From Pseudomonas sp. QTF5 (GTDB lineage: Bacteria > Pseudomonadota > Gammaproteobacteria > Pseudomonadales > Pseudomonadaceae), in contig NZ_AZRW02000004.1 in assembly GCF_000512695.2 (NCBI RefSeq), positions 186,001 to 250,000 on the forward strand: a stretch of 64,000 nt of DNA. Direction: 5' to 3'. The notes beneath the pieces were generated by a model that ran no database searches, was not told where the DNA came from, and was given only the letters and a program-made list of their open reading frames with translations. Below are positions 45,560 through 55,493 of this stretch, in pieces (the first letter of the stretch is position 1; the number at the start of each line of letters is the position of its first letter). The position numbers and the translations under genes are program-made.

Positions 45560-46642
45560 TCAGCCATAAACGCGGGCAAAATTCTTCATGAAGTCGCTCA
45601 ATGCTTCCACGGCCTGCAGCGTGACCGCGTTATAGAGGCTGGCTCGCATCCCGCCGACCGAGGCGTGCCCTTTCAGCCCGTTGAGACCGGCCTGTTCGGC
45701 CTGTTGCACAAAGGTCTTCTCCAGCGCCGCATCGGCGAGCACGAACGGCACGTTGTTGATCGAACGAAACGGCGCTTGCACGCTGTTGCGGTAAAACCCG
45801 TCACTGTCGTCGAGGGTGCGATACAGCAACTCGGCCTTGGCCTGGTTAAGCCGGTGAAGGGCGTCGAGGCCGCCGCTGCGCTTGATCCATTTGAGCGTCA
45901 GGCCGGTGAGGTACCAAGGAAAGGTCGCCGGGGTGTTGAGCATCGACTGGGCGTCGGTGATGCGCGCGTAGTTGAGTATGTCGGGGGTAAACGCCTGCGC
46001 GGCATCCAGCAACGCCGGGTCAGCGATGACCACTGTCAGCCCGGCCACTCCCATGTTTTTTTGCGCGGCAGCATACACAAGGCCATGCCTGGCCACGTCA
46101 ATCGGCTTGGAAAGCAGGCTTGAACAGGCGTCGCACACCAAAGGCGCCAAGCCATCAGGCGCGTCGACGAATTGCACGCCGTGTACGGTTTCGTTTTCGG
46201 TGTAGTGCAGGTAGGCGGCGTTCGGATTGAGGTTCCAGTCCGACACCTCGGGGATGCGATCAAAACCGGACGCCTTGCTGCTGGCGACGATGCGAACGTC
46301 GCAGTAGCGCTGGGCGGCCTCAATGGCCTTGCCTGACCAGAGGCCGGTATGCAGATAGTCCGCCGTGCGTTTATCCCCCAACAGGTTCATCGGCACCTGG
46401 GCAAATTGCAGCGAGGCGCCCCCTTGCAAGAACAGCACCTTGTACTCGCCGGGTACCTGCAGAATTTCCCGCAGGTCGTGTTCGGCCTGGTAGGCAACCT
46501 CCATGAAAACCTCGGAGCGGTGGCTGATTTCCATCACCGACATGCCCGTACCCGCGAAGTCAAAAAACTCCTCGTGCGCTTGCCGAAGTACTTCCATCGG
46601 CACCGCGGTCGGCCCTGCGCTGAAGTTGTGTGACCTGGCCAT
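45560..46642 (-). CDS. serC: Phosphoserine/phosphohydroxythreonine aminotransferase
   Basis: A 360-residue PLP enzyme of serine synthesis that also works in de novo PLP synthesis (4-phosphohydroxythreonine). HNFSAGPTAVP, LFLQGGASLQFAQVPMNL and the lysine motif AAQKNMGVAGLT are characteristic. ATG 46642 gives the normal start. It is the first gene of the operon, divergent from the MocR regulator. Confidence 0.94.
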   Translation of the reverse strand: MARSHNFSAGPTAVPMEVLRQAHEEFFDFAGTGMSVMEISHRSEVFMEVAYQAEHDLREILQVPGEYKVLFLQGGASLQFAQVPMNLLGDKRTADYLHTGLWSGKAIEAAQRYCDVRIVASSKASGFDRIPEVSDWNLNPNAAYLHYTENETVHGVQFVDAPDGLAPLVCDACSSLLSKPIDVARHGLVYAAAQKNMGVAGLTVVIADPALLDAAQAFTPDILNYARITDAQSMLNTPATFPWYLTGLTLKWIKRSGGLDALHRLNQAKAELLYRTLDDSDGFYRNSVQAPFRSINNVPFVLADAALEKTFVQQAEQAGLNGLKGHASVGGMRASLYNAVTLQAVEALSDFMKNFARVYG

Positions 46643-46731
46643 AGCTGAGTCCCCCCTGTTCAAAATCGTTCGCAACGCGCCTGCTCGCCGCGCACAAAGG
46701 CAGTGGCGAGGGGCAGATTCTACGGATAAAC

Positions 46732-46751
46732 TGGCCTGCCTTTACAGGCCA
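46732..46751. promoter_or_regulatory. Palindrome in the serC/mocR divergent promoter
   Basis: TGGCCTG (46732-46738) and CAGGCCA (46745-46751) flank CCTTTA, about 25 bases before the regulator's start. It is a candidate binding site for the MocR protein. Confidence 0.55.
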
Positions 46752-46775
46752 ATTTATTAAGGACAGGCAGACCGC

Positions 46776-48275
46776 ATGGCGAAAACGTTCGAGCTCGAAA
46801 CGCTGAAAATGCGCCTCAACGATGCTGAGTTTCAGCTGCTGGATCTGCACCAGCGGATTCAGCGCGCACTGCGTGAGCTGATCCTCGATGGCGCTCTTGA
46901 CCCGGGTTTGAAGCTCCCCGCGACTCGGGTGTTGGCCAAATCACTCGGGATTGCCCGCGACACCGTAGAGAACGCCTATGTGCAACTGCACCGGGACGGT
47001 TTTATCGTGCGGCGCGAGGGGGCCGGCAGTTATGTCTGCGAAACGGTGGGCACCGAATTGCGCGGCGCGGCACGCCGCCGCATCAAGGCGCAAGAGGTCA
47101 AAAGCAGCCAGGCGGCACCGGGGGCAGGCTTGAGCCAGCGCGGACGGATGATCTTCGACAGTGGCGGTGTAAACGATCAGCAGGTGATCAAGGCATTTGC
47201 GACTGGCCTGCCGGAAACCCGCACCTTCCCCACCGATGTCTGGGAGCGCCTGCAACGCCAGGTCATGAAGGACCATCGCGCCAACGTGCTGTTGCATGGC
47301 GACCCGCAAGGAGCCGAGCCGCTGCGCAAGGCGATTGCCACCTACTTGAACCTCGAACGCGGGGCCAAATGCTCCCCCGACCAGATCATGGTGTTGAGCA
47401 GCACTCGCCAGGCCCTCTTTCTGTGTGCGCAGTTGTTGGTGGATGCCGGCAAACCGATCCTGTTGGAAAACCCGGGCTACTATGGCGCCAAGAAAGCCTT
47501 TGAAACCGCCGAGACCAAAGTCCTGCCCGTCGATGTCGATGAGCTGGGTATACGCACGGACTTGCTGTACGCCGACCGCAGCGGCGCCAACTGCGTCTAT
47601 GTCACCCCTTCTCATCAATACCCCACCGGCGCGACCTTGCCGCTGGAACGTCGTCTTGAGCTGATCAACTGGGCCGCGGAGAAAGGCAAGTGGGTCATCG
47701 AGGATGACTACGACAGCGAATTTCACTACGACGGGCAGCCGACCGCCTGCGTACAGGGCCTGGACAAGTACCAGCGTACGCTCTACATCGGCACCTTCAG
47801 CAAGACCCTCTACCCTGGGTTGCGAATGGGCTACATGGTATTGCCCCACGAGTTGATCAAAGCCTTCACCTACGCGCGCAGCATGATGGACGGCCACACG
47901 CCACAAATCCTGCAACTGACCCTGGCGCGCTTTATGGAGGACGGCCATTACAACGCCCATGTCCGGGCCATGCGCAAGCTGTATGCCGGGCGCCGTTCCA
48001 TCATGCTCGAGGCGATCGGCAAGCACTTGGAAGGCATCGTTACCGCCTTGCGCCCTCCCGGCGGGCTACAAATTCCCTGCCTGCTGCACGATGGCTGGTC
48101 TGAGGAAAAAACCATCCGCCAAGCGGCCAGCGCCGGCGTACAGCTTTCCGGCCTGAGCCGGTTGTACGCCGGCGAGGAGAAGAAACGAGGCTGGCTTTTG
48201 GGTTACTCGTCCTTGACCGCTTATGAAATCGAAGCGGCCATGCTGCGCCTGGCCAATGCACTGAAAACACGGTAA
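46776..48275 (+). CDS. PdxR-like MocR regulator
   Basis: A 499-residue fusion of a GntR winged helix (about residues 20-90; LPATRVLAKSLGIARDTVEN) with an aminotransferase-fold domain. The PLP lysine is K in GTFSKTLYPGLRMGY, and the aspartate loop is IEDDYDSEFHYDG. PdxR proteins sense PLP and control PLP synthesis or salvage. It is divergent from serC and likely controls that operon. Confidence 0.9.
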   Translation: MAKTFELETLKMRLNDAEFQLLDLHQRIQRALRELILDGALDPGLKLPATRVLAKSLGIARDTVENAYVQLHRDGFIVRREGAGSYVCETVGTELRGAARRRIKAQEVKSSQAAPGAGLSQRGRMIFDSGGVNDQQVIKAFATGLPETRTFPTDVWERLQRQVMKDHRANVLLHGDPQGAEPLRKAIATYLNLERGAKCSPDQIMVLSSTRQALFLCAQLLVDAGKPILLENPGYYGAKKAFETAETKVLPVDVDELGIRTDLLYADRSGANCVYVTPSHQYPTGATLPLERRLELINWAAEKGKWVIEDDYDSEFHYDGQPTACVQGLDKYQRTLYIGTFSKTLYPGLRMGYMVLPHELIKAFTYARSMMDGHTPQILQLTLARFMEDGHYNAHVRAMRKLYAGRRSIMLEAIGKHLEGIVTALRPPGGLQIPCLLHDGWSEEKTIRQAASAGVQLSGLSRLYAGEEKKRGWLLGYSSLTAYEIEAAMLRLANALKTR

Positions 48276-48474
48276 GGAAATGTCTGGCGGTTAGTGGCCC
48301 AAGGCATAGTTCATCAACAGGCGATACAGGGCACCACAAACCTTGAGGCTCAAGCCGTTTTTTATGCCTCGAGAAAAGTGGCATTCATTTCAGGACGGCA
48401 GACCTGATTTGCGTCGCTCCCCCTCAGGCCGATAAAGTCCCCAGACCTTTTATCCCATGGACGGAGTGCCCCGC

Positions 48475-50319
48475 GTGTTCTCAGCCTTTCACTTGAGCCG
48501 CTATCGCCTGTCAGCCTTTTCGCTGATTGCCACCGCTTTAACCCTCGCCGCGTGTAATACCCTGCCCTCTTCGTCGTCAGTTTCTACTCTGCCGGTCGCC
48601 CCGGAAGTCGCCTCCGGTTATCGCACCGACCTGCAGACCCGGCATGCCTCGAAACACATGGCCGCAGCCGCCAACCCGCTGGCAGCCGAAGCCGGACGGG
48701 AGATGCTGCGTCAGGGCGGCTCGGCGATTGATGCCGCCATTGCCATGCAAGCGGTGTTGACGCTGGTCGAACCGCAATCGTCGGGCATTGGCGGTGGCGC
48801 GTTGATTGTGCTGTGGGATGGCAAGGCTGTGCGCACTTACGACGGTCGCGAAACCGCTCCGGCCGGCGCCACCGAGAAACTGTTCCTGCAAGCCGACGGT
48901 ACACCGATGCCGTTCACCCAAGCACAGATCGGCGGGCGCTCAGTGGGGACGCCGGGTGTGTTGCGGGCCTTGGAGCTGGCCCATCAGAAGCACGGTCGCC
49001 TGCCGTGGGCGAAGTTGTTCGAGCCCGCCATCAAACTCGCGGAACAAGGCTTCGCCCTCTCGCCACGACTGCATCGGCTGATCGCAGCGGACTCGTTCAT
49101 ACCGCGCTCACCGGATATGGCCGCCTACTTTCTGAATGCCGATGGCAGCCCAAAAGCCGTCGGTACACAACTGAAAAACCCGGCACTCGCCGCTGTATTG
49201 AAACGCATCGCCAAGGAAGGTCCCGACGCGCTGTACGCAGGCCCGATCGCAAAAGAGATCGTCGCCAGGGTTCAGGGCCATGGCAACCCCGGCAGCCTGT
49301 CGCTGGACGACCTCCAAGGCTATAAGGCCAAGGAACGTGCGCCACTGTGCACCGACTACAAGCGCTGGCAAGTCTGCGGCATGCCGCCGCCGGCGTCGGG
49401 TGGGATCGCCGTGGCGCAGATCCTCGGCACCTTGCAGGCACTGGAATCCCGCGACCCGCGTTTTGCCCTGGCGCCACTCAAACCGGTCCAGACCCACAAA
49501 CCGGCGGGCATCGAACCGGCGCCTGAAGCCGTGCACCTGATCGCCGAAGCCGAGCGCCTGGCTTACGCCGACCGCGCACTGTACGTCGCCGACACCGACT
49601 TCGTACCCGTGCCGGTAAAAGGTCTGATCGACCCGACTTATCTGGCCAGCCGCGCCGCGTTGATTGGCGACCGTAGCATGGGCCTGGCCAACCCCGGCAC
49701 CCCGCCGGGGATTCAGGTTGCCCATGCGCCAGACCGCTCGCCGCTGCGCATCTCTACCTCGCAAGTGGTGGCGGTCGATGACGAAGGCGGCGCCGTGTCC
49801 ATGACCACCACCGTGGAGGCAGCGTTTGGCTCACACCTGATGGTCCAGGGTTTTCTGCTCAACAACCAGATGACCGACTTCTCGTTCATTCCCGAAGAGA
49901 ACGGGCAAAAAGTCGCCAACCGCGTCGAACCGGGTAAACGCCCGCGCTCGTCCATGGCGCCAACGCTGATTTTCGACCGCCAGAGCGGCGAATTCCTCGC
50001 CACCATTGGCTCCCCTGGCGGCTCGCAAATCATCGAATACGTCGCCAAATCCACCATCGGCCTGCTCGACTGGAACCTCGACCCGCAAGCGGCCATCAAC
50101 CTGCCCAACTTCGGCAGCCGCAACGGCCCGACCGAACTGGAACAGGGGCAGTTCAGCGCTGAGCTGATTCAGACGCTGACGGACAAAGGGCACAACGTGA
50201 GCGAGATCGACATGACCAGCGGAACTCAGGCGATTGTTCGGGTCAAGGATGCGCAGGCGAAAGCGGCGCTGGCCGGCGGGGCCGATCCGCGGCGTGAGGG
50301 GGAAGCGTTGGGGGATTAG
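48475..50319 (+). CDS. ggt: Gamma-glutamyltransferase, lipoprotein form
   Basis: A 614-residue precursor that cleaves itself into two subunits and transfers or hydrolyses gamma-glutamyl groups of glutathione. GTG 48475 has GGAG nine bases upstream; ATG 48457 is an alternative. A lipobox LAAC near residue 26 predicts a membrane-anchored enzyme. The likely nucleophile is T428 in RISTSQVVAVD, where the usual His is Gln. LLNNQMTDFS and PGKRPRSSMAPT are present. A terminator follows. Confidence 0.92.
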   Translation: MFSAFHLSRYRLSAFSLIATALTLAACNTLPSSSSVSTLPVAPEVASGYRTDLQTRHASKHMAAAANPLAAEAGREMLRQGGSAIDAAIAMQAVLTLVEPQSSGIGGGALIVLWDGKAVRTYDGRETAPAGATEKLFLQADGTPMPFTQAQIGGRSVGTPGVLRALELAHQKHGRLPWAKLFEPAIKLAEQGFALSPRLHRLIAADSFIPRSPDMAAYFLNADGSPKAVGTQLKNPALAAVLKRIAKEGPDALYAGPIAKEIVARVQGHGNPGSLSLDDLQGYKAKERAPLCTDYKRWQVCGMPPPASGGIAVAQILGTLQALESRDPRFALAPLKPVQTHKPAGIEPAPEAVHLIAEAERLAYADRALYVADTDFVPVPVKGLIDPTYLASRAALIGDRSMGLANPGTPPGIQVAHAPDRSPLRISTSQVVAVDDEGGAVSMTTTVEAAFGSHLMVQGFLLNNQMTDFSFIPEENGQKVANRVEPGKRPRSSMAPTLIFDRQSGEFLATIGSPGGSQIIEYVAKSTIGLLDWNLDPQAAINLPNFGSRNGPTELEQGQFSAELIQTLTDKGHNVSEIDMTSGTQAIVRVKDAQAKAALAGGADPRREGEALGD

Positions 50320-50336
50320 TCGTACGCAGGAATGAG

Positions 50337-50370
50337 AAAAGGCTTACCGGGAGGTAGGCCTTTTTTATTA
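50337..50370 (+). terminator. Terminator after ggt
   Basis: AGGCTTACC and GGTAGGCCT around GGGA, followed by six T, form a clear Rho-independent terminator. Confidence 0.88.
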
Positions 50371-50384
50371 GCGAAGAATCCTGA

Positions 50385-50612
50385 TCAGGTATCTCGCGGG
50401 TCGACCTGCCTACGCCGATCGATGCGATCAAATTTCGCATGGAGCAGTCCGGTCTGTCCGCCGCTGATCTGGCACCTGCCATTGGCCGGACAAACCGGGT
50501 TTATGAAGTGCTCAACGGCAAGCGCGCATTGACGCTTCCGATGATCTGGAAGCTTCATGAGCTATTCGGGATACCCGCTGAAAGTCTGATCAAGCCGCAG
50601 AAGCAGGCCTGA
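50385..50612 (+). pseudogene. C-terminal fragment of a HigA-type antitoxin
   Basis: The frame after the stop at 50382 reads LPTPIDAIKFRMEQSGLSAA, then VYEVLNGKRALTLPMIWKLH. This is the XRE helix-turn-helix end of a HigA-type protein. The first ATG is 50439, so at most 57 residues could be made, and no toxin gene is adjacent. I take it as a broken gene. Confidence 0.7.
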
Positions 50613-50646
50613 CCTTTTTGCGCAACTCACGCCGGATAGATGAGCA

Positions 50647-51963
50647 TCAAGTCGCCAATTGATTGGCAAACTGTCCGACCGCGTCCACCACTTTCTGCGC
50701 ACCGTCCTGGATCTCGACGATCACCGTCCCTGCCTCCGCCGCCAGCGCCAGACCTTGTTCAGCCTGGAGTTTACCCTCGGTCATGAGTGCCACCGCGTTG
50801 CGCGCCATGTCCTGGTTCTGGCGCACAACGCCCACAATTTCATCGGTCGCCTGGCTGGTGCGCGAGGCCAGTTGCCGGACTTCGTCAGCCACCACAGCAA
50901 ACCCCCGCCCCTGTTCACCGGCGCGAGCTGCTTCGATGGCCGCGTTGAGCGCCAGCAGGTTGGTCTGCTCGGCGATACCACTGATGGTTTTGACGATGGT
51001 GCCGATCACCAATGATTGCTCGTTCAGCGCCTCGATGCCTTCGCCCGCGGTTTGCATGTGTTTGGCCAAGTCACGCATGACGTCCACCGCTTGAGTCACC
51101 ACAGTGGTCCCGCGCTGGGCGCTGCTGTCGGTTTGCTGCGAGGTGCTGTAGGCGATGTTGGCCGCTTCGGCGACAGCCTGCTCCTGATTGACCTGATCGG
51201 TAATCACCGTGGCGAATTTCACCACTTTGTAGAGCTTGTTGTTGGCGTCGGCTACCGGGTTGTAGGAAGCCTCGAGCCAGATCACACGACCGTGGCTGTC
51301 GATACGCTTGAAACGGTCGGCCACGAACTCACCGGCGTTCAGGCGGCGCCAGAAGTTCTGATACTCGGCGCTGTTATATTCCTCTGGCGCGCAGAAGGTG
51401 CGGTGATGTTTGCCCTGGATCTGCGCCAGACTGTAACCCATACCATTGAGAAACCGCTCGTTGGCCGTCAGAACGTTGCCATTGAGGTCGAATTCGATGA
51501 CTGCGGTCGAACGCACCAGTGCGCCGATCAGGTTCTCATGTTCGCGGGACGCCTCGATGGTGCGGGTCAGGTCGCTGGAGTAAATCGAGAAGTGTTTGAT
51601 CCGGCCATCCGGGGACCGTATCGGTTGCATGATCGACCGCAGCCAGGCTTCGGCACCATTGCCCCGCAATAAACGAACCGTGCCGGCAAAGTGCTCGCCA
51701 CGGGTCAGCGAGGCCTTGAAGCGGCGGTGGAATTCGTCCGATTTCACATGGACGGGGACGATGTCTTCGATGTGCCGGCCGACCAGATCGTTGCCCTTGT
51801 AGAGCATCTCACCCATGAAGTTCTGGTTGGCCGACTGAATCCTGCCATCGGAATCAAGGGTCAGGACCAGCATCTCGCTTTCCAGGCTCTCCTTGATTTG
51901 CTGAAGGCTGGAGAGTTCTTCGCGAAGAGCCGACAGCTCCTGCTTCAAGCGTTTGTTGAACAT
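50647..51963 (-). CDS. BdlA-like soluble chemoreceptor with two PAS domains
   Basis: A 438-residue cytoplasmic transducer without membrane helices. A short coiled coil (residues 1-30) precedes two PAS domains (about 33-140 and 155-265; the second includes [15 protein letters not shown]). A methyl-accepting signalling domain ends the protein ([20 protein letters not shown]). The plan is that of P. aeruginosa BdlA, which acts in biofilm dispersal. The ligand is unknown; heme or FAD is possible. Confidence 0.88.
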   Translation of the reverse strand: MFNKRLKQELSALREELSSLQQIKESLESEMLVLTLDSDGRIQSANQNFMGEMLYKGNDLVGRHIEDIVPVHVKSDEFHRRFKASLTRGEHFAGTVRLLRGNGAEAWLRSIMQPIRSPDGRIKHFSIYSSDLTRTIEASREHENLIGALVRSTAVIEFDLNGNVLTANERFLNGMGYSLAQIQGKHHRTFCAPEEYNSAEYQNFWRRLNAGEFVADRFKRIDSHGRVIWLEASYNPVADANNKLYKVVKFATVITDQVNQEQAVAEAANIAYSTSQQTDSSAQRGTTVVTQAVDVMRDLAKHMQTAGEGIEALNEQSLVIGTIVKTISGIAEQTNLLALNAAIEAARAGEQGRGFAVVADEVRQLASRTSQATDEIVGVVRQNQDMARNAVALMTEGKLQAEQGLALAAEAGTVIVEIQDGAQKVVDAVGQFANQLAT

Positions 51964-52081
51964 GGAAAAGCACCGATGGACAGAAGTAGGAAGCGGCTTA
52001 CAGCCTAAACATCGGCATTAGGGATATTTTCTGAAGAGTGTTTCAGGATTTCCCTAAAAAATAGTCGCGGTACGAACACCC

Positions 52082-53392
52082 TCATATCGCGCCAGCCACC
52101 GAACAGCGCCCCATTCTTGGCATCCGCGCGCCGAAATACGCCGCGCTGCCAATGCCCACCGCCCCCATCACCGCGCAGAAGATCACACAAATCCATGGGC
52201 TCCACGGCATCAGTCCGATCAACAGCAATGGTGTGATACTCGCCCACGCCGCGTAGGCAATGTTGTAGGTGAAGGAAATTCCCGAAACGCGAATACGCGC
52301 CGGAAACAGGCTGACCATCACCGATGGCACCGCGCCGACCACCCCGCAACCGAGGCCGGCCACCGCATAGGCCAACCCGATCCACTGACCCTCAATGAGG
52401 CAGGCGTAGAGCACGCCAATGCCCAAAGGCAGCAGCAGGCTATACAGCATTACCGTGCGCCAGGCACCGATGCGGTCGACAAGCAGCCCCGCGAGTACGC
52501 AGCCGATGTTCAGAAAGACGATGCCCAAGGCACTCAGGGCGAAGGTATGGCTGGCGGTCATTCCGAAGGTTTTTTGCATCATGGTCGGGGTAATGACCAC
52601 AAAGACCACCACGGCCGAGGTCAGCACACAGGTGAGGATCATCGCCGGCAGCATCGCCAGGCGATGCTCACGCAGGACCGTGCTCAGCGGCAGTTCGACC
52701 GCGGCCTCGCGCTGGGCCTGCATCGCCATGAACACCGGGGTTTCACTGAGCCAGCGACGCAGCCAGACACCGATGACGCCAAACACACCGCCCAGCAGAA
52801 ACGGATAGCGCCAGGCGTAATCGAGGATCTCCGCCGGGGTGAACGTCTGCGCCAGAAATGTCGCCGTCAGGGCTCCGATCAAGTAGCCAAACGTCAACCC
52901 CGCCTGTAGGAAACCCAAAGCATAACCGCGATGCCCAACCGGCGCATGCTCGGCGACGAACACCCAGGCACTTGGCACTTCACCGCCCACCGCCGCGCCT
53001 TGCAGGACCCTCAGGGCCAGCAGTAGGAGTGGAGCGAAATAACCGATCTGGGCGTAGGTCGGCATGATCCCGATCAACAGGCACGGCAACGCCATCATCA
53101 GGATGCTCAGGCTGAAAACCTTCTTGCGTCCCAGTCGGTCAGCGAAATGCGCCATTAGAATCCCGCCCAATGGGCGCGCCAGGTAGCCGGTGACGAAGAT
53201 CCCGAAGCTTTGCAGCAGACGCAGCCACTCGGGCATTTCCGGCGGGAAGAACAGTTGGCTGAGGGTCAGCGCGAAAAATACGAAAATGATGAAGTCGTAG
53301 ATTTCCAGCGCGCCCCCAAGGGCTGCAAGCCCCAGGGTCTTGTAGTCCGAGCGGGTGAAGGGCGCCGGGCGCGCAGCGGTATTGGCAGTCAT
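52082..53392 (-). CDS. MFS transporter, metabolite:H+ symporter (MHS) type
   Basis: A 436-residue membrane protein with about twelve helices. GGALEIYDFIIFVFFALTLS, GYLARPLGGILMAHFADRLG (loop 2-3) and RVLQGAAVGGEVPSAWVFVA are typical of the MHS family (proline/betaine, citrate, alpha-ketoglutarate). The substrate is not known. ATG 53392 is preferred because a longer frame adds only a non-conserved start. Confidence 0.87.
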   Translation of the reverse strand: MTANTAARPAPFTRSDYKTLGLAALGGALEIYDFIIFVFFALTLSQLFFPPEMPEWLRLLQSFGIFVTGYLARPLGGILMAHFADRLGRKKVFSLSILMMALPCLLIGIMPTYAQIGYFAPLLLLALRVLQGAAVGGEVPSAWVFVAEHAPVGHRGYALGFLQAGLTFGYLIGALTATFLAQTFTPAEILDYAWRYPFLLGGVFGVIGVWLRRWLSETPVFMAMQAQREAAVELPLSTVLREHRLAMLPAMILTCVLTSAVVVFVVITPTMMQKTFGMTASHTFALSALGIVFLNIGCVLAGLLVDRIGAWRTVMLYSLLLPLGIGVLYACLIEGQWIGLAYAVAGLGCGVVGAVPSVMVSLFPARIRVSGISFTYNIAYAAWASITPLLLIGLMPWSPWICVIFCAVMGAVGIGSAAYFGARMPRMGRCSVAGAI

Positions 53393-53607
53393 GGCAAAGA
53401 ACTCTGGCAGGCAAAAAACCAAGGCGCCCATGGTCTACGCAAATACACTTGCGGACAACCCGTCAGACCCTCGTAGTGCGGGAGTGAGCAACTCTCACAT
53501 TGGAGAACCGTTACACCTTTCACATGAGCACTAGACCGCTCGACACAAGTAGTTTCAGTATGTACCCCGCCCCACCTCCGAGGGCTCACGCTGAAAAGGA
53601 TCTGAGC

Positions 53608-54780
53608 ATGTTCAAACTCGCAGGACTTACTCTCGCCGCACTCACCCTGAGTACCGCCGCCCACGCCGACGTCGATCTGAAACTGGGCAGTACCGAACGC
53701 ATCACCCGACTGTTCGCCTATCCCAACAACTGCAACGTCATCTGTTTTCGCAACTGGACACTGGAGCAGACAGTCGAGCACTACCTGACCCAAAGCGTAC
53801 AACGCGATGGCTACAAAACCGCAAAAGTTCAAGTCAAAACCGATAACGATCAGCTCTACGCCTCAATCAGTGGCGTGCCTGCTGGCTATGAAAAACCACT
53901 GACCGCATTGCTCGATGCCGGCGATCTGGCTTACAACGGCGCCAGCAAGCTAAGTACTGACGGTAAATGGACCTATAACTGGTACCTGTTCCTGCCGCTG
54001 GGCATGGCGCTGGAAAACCGCAAAAGCGTCGAACTGCTGCACTTCCCGCCGGATTACTCGCTGACCCAGGCCCAAGACTACCTGGAGTCCAAGACCACCG
54101 ATCGCTGGGCCACGCTGCTGACCGCTAACGGCATCCCCGTTGACCAGACACCGGGCTATCAGACCATCATCGACATCGCGCCGATTGCCGCGCCATCCAG
54201 CGCCGGCAAGGACCTGGAAGGCGTCTATGACTACTTCAAGGATTACCAGACCACCATGGTCAAGGAAGTCAGCCAGAACGCCAGCGGCGCTGCGTTGCCG
54301 ATGGTTGCCTTCGGCGCACCGGTGCGTAACTGGATCAAGCAGCAATACGGGCCGACCGTGGACGTGCTGGGCCTGGCAACCATCAGCCCGAGCGAGGGTG
54401 TGAAGGTGCCAGTACTGGGTTCCAACCATCCGAGCTACATCTGGTACGCCGCCGATCCCGAGGCCTACAGCGGCAGCGATGCCCAGGCCAAGGCTGACGC
54501 CGCTGGGCTGAAAGTCATGGGGCAGGATTTGAGCGCCGCATGCTGGCAGGCCGGGATGGGCAGCAAACCGGGTACTGACCCTACCGTTCAGCTGAAAAGC
54601 TGTACTCAGACCTGGCAAGTGACCCAAAAAGAAAAAACCTGCGAGCTGTTCTACACCTCGATCCGCAACCTGACGCCCGAACAGGCCGTGGCCAAATGCG
54701 CAACAACGACGGTCAAATCTCAGCTGAAACAGCTGAAGAGTCCGTCTCTTGCGACCTCTGCCCCTGCGCCACACCTGTAA
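53608..54780 (+). CDS. Exported protein of unknown function
   Basis: A 390-residue protein with a cleavable signal peptide (FKLAGLTLAALTLSTAAHA). The mature part has cysteines in NNCNVICFRNW and near the C-terminus (CELFYTSIRNLTPEQAVAKC). It looks like a conserved Pseudomonas periplasmic protein; I recognise no catalytic motif. ATG 53608 has AAGGA seven bases upstream. A strong terminator follows. Confidence 0.75.
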   Translation: MFKLAGLTLAALTLSTAAHADVDLKLGSTERITRLFAYPNNCNVICFRNWTLEQTVEHYLTQSVQRDGYKTAKVQVKTDNDQLYASISGVPAGYEKPLTALLDAGDLAYNGASKLSTDGKWTYNWYLFLPLGMALENRKSVELLHFPPDYSLTQAQDYLESKTTDRWATLLTANGIPVDQTPGYQTIIDIAPIAAPSSAGKDLEGVYDYFKDYQTTMVKEVSQNASGAALPMVAFGAPVRNWIKQQYGPTVDVLGLATISPSEGVKVPVLGSNHPSYIWYAADPEAYSGSDAQAKADAAGLKVMGQDLSAACWQAGMGSKPGTDPTVQLKSCTQTWQVTQKEKTCELFYTSIRNLTPEQAVAKCATTTVKSQLKQLKSPSLATSAPAPHL

Positions 54781-54786
54781 ACGATG

Positions 54787-54836
54787 AAAGCCTTTCCCCG
54801 CGTGAGCCATGGCTGACGCGGGAAAGAGCCTTTTTC
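54787..54836 (+). terminator. Terminator after the exported protein gene
   Basis: CTTTCCCCGCGTGAGCC and GGCTGACGCGGGAAAG form a long stem, followed by TTTTTC. Confidence 0.88.
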
Positions 54837-54961
54837 GCCTGTCATATCTGACAGTAGACCGGTTGTTTCATTTGCGAGAGGCTTGGGACGTACCCATGTG
54901 CTGCAGAGCTGACAGGAGGTCAGCTGATAGAAGTCGCAGCACCCTGCTAACAAGGATTGTT

Positions 54962-55486
54962 ATGAGAGCCCATGCCGAACAAGGAATAACCCCACCGTCA
55001 TTCAATGGCATCTATCCATTTAAAGAGTTGTCTCTTCGCCTTGGATTCCCCTCCGAAGCCGACTTTAAAATCATCTCCAACGCTCGGGGATCGGCAATGG
55101 CTGTCGAGGCGCAGCGCGAGTTCCCTCGCATCAGCCGAATCTGCCGGATTTCCGGACATCTGTTGCCCTACCGCAACCGACACACCCGGCAGCTGGCGCC
55201 GGGAATCCACGTCTATGATCCGCGTTTCTGCAGTCTGCTGAACCATTCCTGCGACCCCAACGTTTTTCTCGACATGAGCGAGCTGTGGTTATGGGCGCTC
55301 AAAGACATCAAAAAGGGTGACCGGCTGACGATGGATTTCGCCACGACAGAAGACAAGCTGCTGCGGCAGTTCGCCTGCCGCTGCGGTTGTTCCTGCTGCC
55401 GTGGCTGGATCATCGGCTATGACGAGTCGCCGAATGCCAATGGAGAACAGTTTTTTCAACACTGGCGTCGACGAAGTCACGGCTGA
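54962..55486 (+). CDS. SET-domain protein
   Basis: A 174-residue protein with a C-terminal SET core. The cofactor motif NHSCDPN is at residues 94-100, RLTMDFATTED at 121-131, and a post-SET cysteine cluster CRCGCSCC at 139-146. In SET methyltransferases the motif after RLT usually ends in DY; here it is DF (F126), so activity is uncertain. ATG 54962 has AAGGA six bases upstream. The substrate is unknown. Confidence 0.8.
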   Translation: MRAHAEQGITPPSFNGIYPFKELSLRLGFPSEADFKIISNARGSAMAVEAQREFPRISRICRISGHLLPYRNRHTRQLAPGIHVYDPRFCSLLNHSCDPNVFLDMSELWLWALKDIKKGDRLTMDFATTEDKLLRQFACRCGCSCCRGWIIGYDESPNANGEQFFQHWRRRSHG

Positions 55487-55493
55487 AAGGCTT

